Shown one piece after another: positions 5,338 to 10,013 of a stretch of DNA of 10,013 nucleotides. How positions within the stretch are numbered: position 1 is the first letter of the stretch; every line of letters begins with the position of its first letter. Made by a program: the position numbers and the translations under genes. The stretch comes from Candidatus Agathobaculum merdigallinarum (GTDB lineage Bacteria > Bacillota > Clostridia > Oscillospirales > Butyricicoccaceae). The stretch covers positions 1 to 10,013 of the forward strand of contig DXDO01000008.1 of assembly GCA_019115425.1 (NCBI GenBank), in the 5' to 3' direction. Under the pieces are notes generated by a model. It saw only the letters and a program-made list of their open reading frames with translations. It had not been told where the DNA came from and made no database searches.

Positions 5338-7929
5338 TTACAGCAGCTTTTTCAGCTCATAAAGCGCGTTGAGCGCTTCGATCGGCGTCATGGTATCCAC
5401 CTGCAAGGCGCGCAGCCGCTCCGCGACCGCACTGCCGGACAAGCTGTCCATCGTCATCTGCGGCACATCTTCTTCCCCTGTGACCTCGCGCACCTCGGGC
5501 TTGGGCATAGTTGCCTCCAGGTCGGCAAGCACTGCTTTGGCGCGCTTGATGACAGGGTTCGGTACGCCCGCAAGCTTCGCGACCTCGATGCCGTAGCTGT
5601 CGTCCGCGCCGCCGCGCACGATCTTGCGCAGGAAGGTAATATCGTCTCCGCGTTTTTTGACCGCGATATTATAATTCTTCACGCCCTTGACCAATTCTTC
5701 CAGCACGGTCAGTTCATGGTAATGCGTGGCAAACAGGGCGCGCGCCCCTACACGGCGCTTGTCCGCTACATATTCAATCACCGCGCGGGCGATGCTCATA
5801 CCATCATAGGTTGAGGTGCCGCGACCGATCTCGTCCAGAATCAACAGGCTGGACTTGGTCGCGTGCTTCAAAATATCGGCAACCTCGCTCATCTCCACCA
5901 TGAAGGTGGACTGTCCGCTCGCGAGATCGTCCGATGCGCCAACGCGTGTAAAAACACGGTCGGCCACGCCGATATGGGCGGATGCCGCCGGCACGAACGA
6001 GCCGATCTGCGCCATAATGGTAATCAGCGCTACCTGCCGCATATAGGTGGATTTGCCCGCCATATTCGGGCCGGTGATGATGGCAACGCGGTTTTCTTCC
6101 CTGTCGAGGATGGTGTCGTTCGGGATGAACAGGCTGTCTGCCAGCATCTTTTCCACGACCGGATGGCGGCCGTCCCTGATCTCAATGCGGTCGGAAAAGT
6201 CCACCAGCGGACAGGCATAGTTGCTGTCGCAGGCCACGTCCGCCAGCGCGCACAAAACGTCCAGCGTCGCGATCGCCTGCGCAGTCTTTTGCACACGATG
6301 CACTTCGTTTGCGATTTTGTCGCGAACCTCGATAAAGACCTCGTACTCCAGCGCGGTCAACCGCTCCTGTGCCCCGAGCACGGTGCTTTCAAGCTGTTTG
6401 AGTTCCTCTGTGATATAGCGTTCGCCGTTTGCCAGCGTCTGCTTGCGGATGTAATTATCCGGCACCGCGTCTATATTGGACTTGCTGACCTCGATATAAT
6501 AGCCGAATACACGGTTGTAGCCGATTTTCAGCTTGCTGATGCCGGTTCGCTCGCGCTCCTGCTGCTCGATCGCGGCAATTTTCCCTTTTCCGCCCGAAGC
6601 AAGGTCGCGCAGATAGTCAATCTCCTCGTTATATCCTGTGCGGATCAGCCCGCCCTCGCGCAGCAAAATGGGCGGCTCATCCACAATGGACATCTCAATC
6701 AGCGCGCGAATATCCTCCAGCAGATCGATATTGCCGGTGATTTCATGCAGCAGTGACTGCTCGAACAGCGCCGCCTGCGCACGGATCTCGGGCAGCCAGG
6801 CAATCGCGGATGACAGTGCGCGCAGATCGCGGCAGTTCGCGGTTCCATAGGTAATGCGGCCAATCAACCGCTCCATGTCGAATACCTTTTTCAGGGCGTC
6901 GGTCAATGCGGTGCGTGTGATGACGTCGTCGCACAACGCGCCAACCGCCTGCTGGCGGCGCGCGATGTGCAGCGGATTATACAGCGGCTTTTCGATCCAC
7001 TGGCGGATCAGGCGCGAACCCATTGCGGTTCTGGTGCGGTCGAGCACCCAGAGCAGCGTGCCTTTCTTTTCCTTGGTGCGCATGGTTTCACACAGCTCAA
7101 GGTTTCGCCGGGCAATGAGATCCAGCTCCATATACTGACCCTGATGGTATACCTGCAAACGGCCCAGCGCCGCAAGGCTTGCCTGCTGGGTCTGTTCGAG
7201 GTAATCCAGCAGTCCGCCCAGACACTGTACCGTCTGCGGCAGATCGGTGAGTCCCACTGCGTCAAAATCCTCGACGTAAAAATATTTGATCACGCGCTCC
7301 GCCGCCCGCTGTGCATCAAAACTCTCCTCTGGCATCGGCTCAATGAGCGCTTCCAGACGCTCACGCAGGAAGGAAGTAAACGAGTCTGCGGTTGCGGCAA
7401 TGCCGCCGACCAGCACCTCACGCGGAACAAACCGCCCCAGCTCACTGGCGATATCCTGCCAGTTGTCCGAGCCGGTAGCGTATACCTCGCCTGTAGTGAT
7501 ATCGGCAAAGCACACGCCAATACTCCCCTGTACCGCGAAAACACAGCCGAGGAAGTTGTTGCGGCTTTCGTCCAGCATGGAGGCTTCGACGACCGTGCCG
7601 GGCGTGACCCGCCGGACAATTTCGCGTTTGACCAGGCCCTTGGCGAGCTTGGGGTCCTCCACCTGCTCGCAGATAGCGATTTTGTAGCCCTTTTGCACCA
7701 GCTTGGCAATGTATCCTTCCGCGCTGTGATACGGCACGCCGCACATGGGCGCGCGCTCTTCCTGACCGCAGTCGCGGCCGGTCAGCGTCAGCTCCAGCTC
7801 GCGGGAGGCCAGCTTGGCGTCCTCAAAAAACATCTCATAAAAGTCGCCCAGACGGTAAAACAGGATGTAATCCTTGTTCTTGTTTTTGATCTCAAAGTAC
7901 TGTTTCATCATGGGCGTGAGTTCTGCCAT
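5338..7929 (-). CDS. mutS: DNA mismatch repair protein MutS
   Basis: This 863-residue protein recognises mismatches and small loops and recruits MutL in an ATP-dependent way. The mismatch-binding domain carries the Phe-x-Glu wedge in GDFYEMF (F30, E32), followed by the connector (about 125-245), and the lever and clamp (about 265-540, with GYNRVFGYYIEV at 470-481). The ATPase domain has Walker A GPNMAGKST (620-628), ASDDLASGQSTFMVEM (665-680), Walker B LLILDEIGRGTS (695-706) and ATHYHEL (734-740). The C-terminal tail ends in the usual MTPIEALNALYELKKL dimer/tetramer segment. A QMTMD at 824-828 is at best a degenerate form of the clamp-binding motif (QLSFF in Bacillus). Length and architecture match MutS1, not the MutS2 type. 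The ATG has AGAGGT 6 bases upstream and follows the miaB TAG by 14 bases. Confidence 0.98.
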   Translation of the reverse strand: MAELTPMMKQYFEIKNKNKDYILFYRLGDFYEMFFEDAKLASRELELTLTGRDCGQEERAPMCGVPYHSAEGYIAKLVQKGYKIAICEQVEDPKLAKGLVKREIVRRVTPGTVVEASMLDESRNNFLGCVFAVQGSIGVCFADITTGEVYATGSDNWQDIASELGRFVPREVLVGGIAATADSFTSFLRERLEALIEPMPEESFDAQRAAERVIKYFYVEDFDAVGLTDLPQTVQCLGGLLDYLEQTQQASLAALGRLQVYHQGQYMELDLIARRNLELCETMRTKEKKGTLLWVLDRTRTAMGSRLIRQWIEKPLYNPLHIARRQQAVGALCDDVITRTALTDALKKVFDMERLIGRITYGTANCRDLRALSSAIAWLPEIRAQAALFEQSLLHEITGNIDLLEDIRALIEMSIVDEPPILLREGGLIRTGYNEEIDYLRDLASGGKGKIAAIEQQERERTGISKLKIGYNRVFGYYIEVSKSNIDAVPDNYIRKQTLANGERYITEELKQLESTVLGAQERLTALEYEVFIEVRDKIANEVHRVQKTAQAIATLDVLCALADVACDSNYACPLVDFSDRIEIRDGRHPVVEKMLADSLFIPNDTILDREENRVAIITGPNMAGKSTYMRQVALITIMAQIGSFVPAASAHIGVADRVFTRVGASDDLASGQSTFMVEMSEVADILKHATKSSLLILDEIGRGTSTYDGMSIARAVIEYVADKRRVGARALFATHYHELTVLEELVKGVKNYNIAVKKRGDDITFLRKIVRGGADDSYGIEVAKLAGVPNPVIKRAKAVLADLEATMPKPEVREVTGEEDVPQMTMDSLSGSAVAERLRALQVDTMTPIEALNALYELKKLL

Positions 7930-7943
7930 TTTTGTACCTCTTT

Positions 7944-9344
7944 CTACATTTTTCGCGCAAACAGGCAGCGAAGTGTTGTCTTTTCAATCTCCGCCTCGAT
8001 AAAGTCACCGATGTGGACGTCCTCGCCGCGGACACAAACGAGCAGGTTCCCTTCCGTGCGGGCGGTAAACGGATAATCTGGGCCCTTTGCCATGCCGTCC
8101 ACCAGCAGGCGCAGGCGTTTGCCCTGATAAGCAGCCTGCCGCTCGGCAACGATCTCATCCTGCGCCTTGAGCAGCCGTTCGAATCGCGCCTGCTTTTCAG
8201 CGGACGTTGCACTATCCTCATAGGATGCCGCAGGCGTGCCGCTGCGGGGCGAATACAGGAAGGTGAACAGCAAATCAAAGCGTACTTCGCGCACGAGCGC
8301 AAGCGTCTGCTCAAAATCCTCTTCGGTCTCGCCCGGGAAGCCGACGATGATATCGCTCGAGAGTGTGATATCCGGCATTTTCTTTCGCGCGTCGGCGATC
8401 AGGGCTTTATATTCTTCCGCCGTATATCGCCGGTTCATGCGGCGCAGGATCTCGTTACTGCCCGACTGAAACGGCAGATGCAGCTGTTTTGCCACCTTTT
8501 CACACTCCGCCATTGTATCGAACAGCTTGGGGCTGGCGTCCTTGGGATGGCTGGTCATGAACCGCAGCCAGAAATCACCAGGCACCGCGTTCAGGCGGCG
8601 CAGCAGATCGGAAAAATCAATATCCAGCCCCAAATCCTTGCCGTAGGAGTTGACGTTCTGGCCGAGCAGGGTGATCTCCTTGTACCCCGCCGCAACCAGC
8701 TCGCGTAATTCCTTTTCGATCTCCTCCGGACGGCGGCTGCGCTCGCGGCCGCGCACATACGGCACGATGCAGTAGGTGCAGAAATTGTTGCAGCCATACA
8801 TAATGGACAGCCACGCCTTGGTGCCGCCCGCGCGCAGCACGGGCAGGCCCTCGGCAATATCGTCCTCGCCGCCGATGTCGAATACGCGCTTTTTCTCCGT
8901 CAGCACGCGGTACAGCAGCGACGGGAAGCGCCACAGCGCGTGCGTGCCGAACAGCAGGCTGACCTGCGGATAGCTCTTTTTGATCTTTTCGACGTTTTTC
9001 TCCTGCTGCGCCATGCAGCCGCACAGCGCGATAATCACGTCCGACCGCTGCTTTTTCAAATGGCTTAGTGCGCCGATGTTGCCGAATGCGCGGTCCTCCG
9101 CATGTTCGCGCACCGCACAGGTGTTGAACAGGATGAAGTCCGCCTCGTTCACATCATCGGTCATTTCATAGCCCATCTCGTGCAGCATGCCGCGGATACG
9201 TTCGGTATCCGCTTCGTTCTGCTGGCAGCCGAAGGTATGAGTATAGGCGCGCAGGCGCTTGTCGCGGATGAGCGCGGCGACCGCGTCAATATAGGTAAAC
9301 TGGTTTTGCAGCTGTTCCTCAGAAACAGTAACTGGGGTGGGCAT
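7944..9344 (-). CDS. miaB: tRNA-2-methylthio-N6-dimethylallyladenosine synthase MiaB
   Basis: This 466-residue radical-SAM methylthiotransferase adds a methylthio group to C2 of i6A37, the MiaA product, giving ms2i6A37. The N-terminal UPF0004 domain supplies the auxiliary 4Fe-4S cluster ligands C40 (TFGCQQNEADTE), C76 (FNTCAVRE) and C110 (CGCMAQ). The radical-SAM CxxxCxxC is C185/C189/C192 in YGCNNFCTYC. HPKD (266-269), LPFQSGSN (290-297) and DIIVGFPGET (331-340) are also typical. A TRAM RNA-binding domain closes the protein (about 400-463). A 30-residue extension before the first domain is common in clostridial MiaB. MiaB is favoured over RimO and MtaB by the TFGCQQNEADTE and CAVREHAEDR blocks and by the nearby miaA. 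The ATG has a strong AGGAGG 6 bases upstream, just after the previous gene's stop. G+C is high here (39 of 60 bases at 8701-8760). Confidence 0.96.
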   Translation of the reverse strand: MPTPVTVSEEQLQNQFTYIDAVAALIRDKRLRAYTHTFGCQQNEADTERIRGMLHEMGYEMTDDVNEADFILFNTCAVREHAEDRAFGNIGALSHLKKQRSDVIIALCGCMAQQEKNVEKIKKSYPQVSLLFGTHALWRFPSLLYRVLTEKKRVFDIGGEDDIAEGLPVLRAGGTKAWLSIMYGCNNFCTYCIVPYVRGRERSRRPEEIEKELRELVAAGYKEITLLGQNVNSYGKDLGLDIDFSDLLRRLNAVPGDFWLRFMTSHPKDASPKLFDTMAECEKVAKQLHLPFQSGSNEILRRMNRRYTAEEYKALIADARKKMPDITLSSDIIVGFPGETEEDFEQTLALVREVRFDLLFTFLYSPRSGTPAASYEDSATSAEKQARFERLLKAQDEIVAERQAAYQGKRLRLLVDGMAKGPDYPFTARTEGNLLVCVRGEDVHIGDFIEAEIEKTTLRCLFARKM

Positions 9345-9357
9345 GGGTTGCCTCCTC

Positions 9358-10011
9358 TTATCGGAATGGGGTGCCGTCCGCCGTGAACACGTTCATGCGG
9401 TGGTACGCGCTGAACGGGATGTCGTATTCCGGCAGATACTGGCGGATCGCCCGGGTCAGGTATTCCGGACTCATGTTGTTGTTGCCTGCGGCGGTGGTGA
9501 CCACGGCGACGACCTCGTTCTCGTGTTCGTTGATGGTCAGGTCGCGCATCAGGTCTTTCATATTGACGGTTTTCTCGCCGCGCTTGCTACGCTTTACGAT
9601 CTCGACCACCGGGCGGCGGAACAGCCCGCGCACCGCGTCGGCAAAGCCGTTGGGTACTTTGCCCTCAAAGCCCCAGGTGATGCGGTACTGCGACCATTCG
9701 ATCGCGCCGACCTTCATGCCGCCGTCCGCAAGCGGATAGATCTCGATCGCGCGCAGCCCCTCCGGAAACACGTCGTTGAGTGCTTCGACCGCGTTGATCG
9801 GCACAGACTCGGAGGTGATGTTGAAATCCAGGAATTCGCACTCGCCGGAATACCCAGTCGAGAGCGGCAGGGCCACCGATACATAGGCGTGCTGGTTGAA
9901 CCCCTCGGTAAACCAGAGTGGCATCTGGCAGCGCGCCATCGCGCGCTGCATGGTGTGCATCAGATCGAGGTGGGAGATATACTTCGCCCGCCCCTCCTTA
10001 GCAAATTTCAT
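9358..10011 (-). CDS. TIGR03936/DUF2344 radical-SAM-linked protein, 5' end at window edge
   Basis: The frame gives 217 residues ending at TAA. The N-terminal block KFAKEGRAKYISHLDLMHTMQRAM (from residue 2) and FTEGFNQHAYVSVALPL (34-50) match the DUF2344 family, which in other clostridia is encoded next to, or fused to, a radical-SAM enzyme; its reaction is unknown. The usual SEGFNPHP is TEGFNQHA here. The tail ends in the family-like RMNVFTADGTPFR. An ATG lies at 10009-10011, but the conserved block normally begins a few residues in, and only two bases remain beyond the ATG, so the true start may lie outside the window. No ribosome site can be judged. Thirteen bases separate its stop from the miaB ATG and contain the miaB Shine-Dalgarno, so the two are almost certainly cotranscribed. 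Confidence 0.85.
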   Translation of the reverse strand: MKFAKEGRAKYISHLDLMHTMQRAMARCQMPLWFTEGFNQHAYVSVALPLSTGYSGECEFLDFNITSESVPINAVEALNDVFPEGLRAIEIYPLADGGMKVGAIEWSQYRITWGFEGKVPNGFADAVRGLFRRPVVEIVKRSKRGEKTVNMKDLMRDLTINEHENEVVAVVTTAAGNNNMSPEYLTRAIRQYLPEYDIPFSAYHRMNVFTADGTPFR

Positions 10012-10013
10012 TC

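Noticed and set aside
5863..6756. A 297-codon open frame on the plus strand
   Set aside because: It is antisense to the mutS clamp and ATPase regions and looks like a complement shadow.
6967..8076. A 369-codon open frame on the plus strand
   Set aside because: It lies antisense to mutS and the end of miaB, has no recognisable domain, and is what a G+C-rich coding strand commonly leaves open on its complement.
1..10013. Mobile elements, CRISPR arrays, tRNA or rRNA genes, toxin-antitoxin or defence genes
   Set aside because: None seen on either strand; all sequence is accounted for by intact housekeeping-type genes and gaps of at most 34 bases.

Overview
All nine genes in this window lie on the minus strand and are packed head to tail. 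The largest intergenic gap is 34 bases, and one pair overlaps by 4 bases (ATGA). The gene set points to a Gram-positive member of the Clostridia: a MutL with a C-terminal endonuclease domain and no mutH, an Hfq of the Firmicutes type, the mutS-mutL-miaA-hfq order, a TIGR03936/DUF2344 radical-SAM-linked protein, and a four-CxxC zinc-ribbon protein between mutS and mutL. The style of the MiaB, adaptor and DUF2344 proteins suggests the Oscillospiraceae/Ruminococcaceae side, but this is recollection of families and no search was run.

In transcription order (right to left) the layout is: radical-SAM-linked DUF2344 protein (9358-10011, 5' end at the window edge); miaB, tRNA A37 methylthiotransferase (7944-9344); mutS (5338-7929); a 96-residue zinc-ribbon protein (5035-5325); mutL (3057-5003); miaA, tRNA A37 dimethylallyltransferase (2106-3047); hfq (1826-2071, GTG start); a membrane-anchored HlyD-like adaptor protein (518-1807); and yggS, a PLP-binding protein, cut off by the left edge after 173 codons (1-521).

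The genes fall into three functional groups. MutS and MutL form methyl-independent DNA mismatch repair. MiaA and MiaB carry out two successive steps of ms2i6A37 modification in tRNAs reading UNN codons. Hfq is an RNA chaperone. The last two genes, adaptor and yggS, probably lead into a division gene neighbourhood outside the window, because yggS homologues in Firmicutes often precede sepF. The close spacing, with Shine-Dalgarno sites next to or overlapping the previous stop codon, suggests one long transcript. One good internal promoter candidate lies in the 3' end of miaA (2175-2203) and could drive hfq and the genes after it separately.

No mobile element, CRISPR array, RNA gene, terminator or phage feature was seen, and no stretch over 34 bases lacks a gene. 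This is a conserved housekeeping region and I found no undescribed system. The points worth a second look are the putative hfq promoter, a non-canonical residue in the MutL endonuclease motif, the uncharacterised zinc-ribbon gene inside the repair operon, and an adaptor-like protein with no transporter partner that is translationally coupled to yggS.
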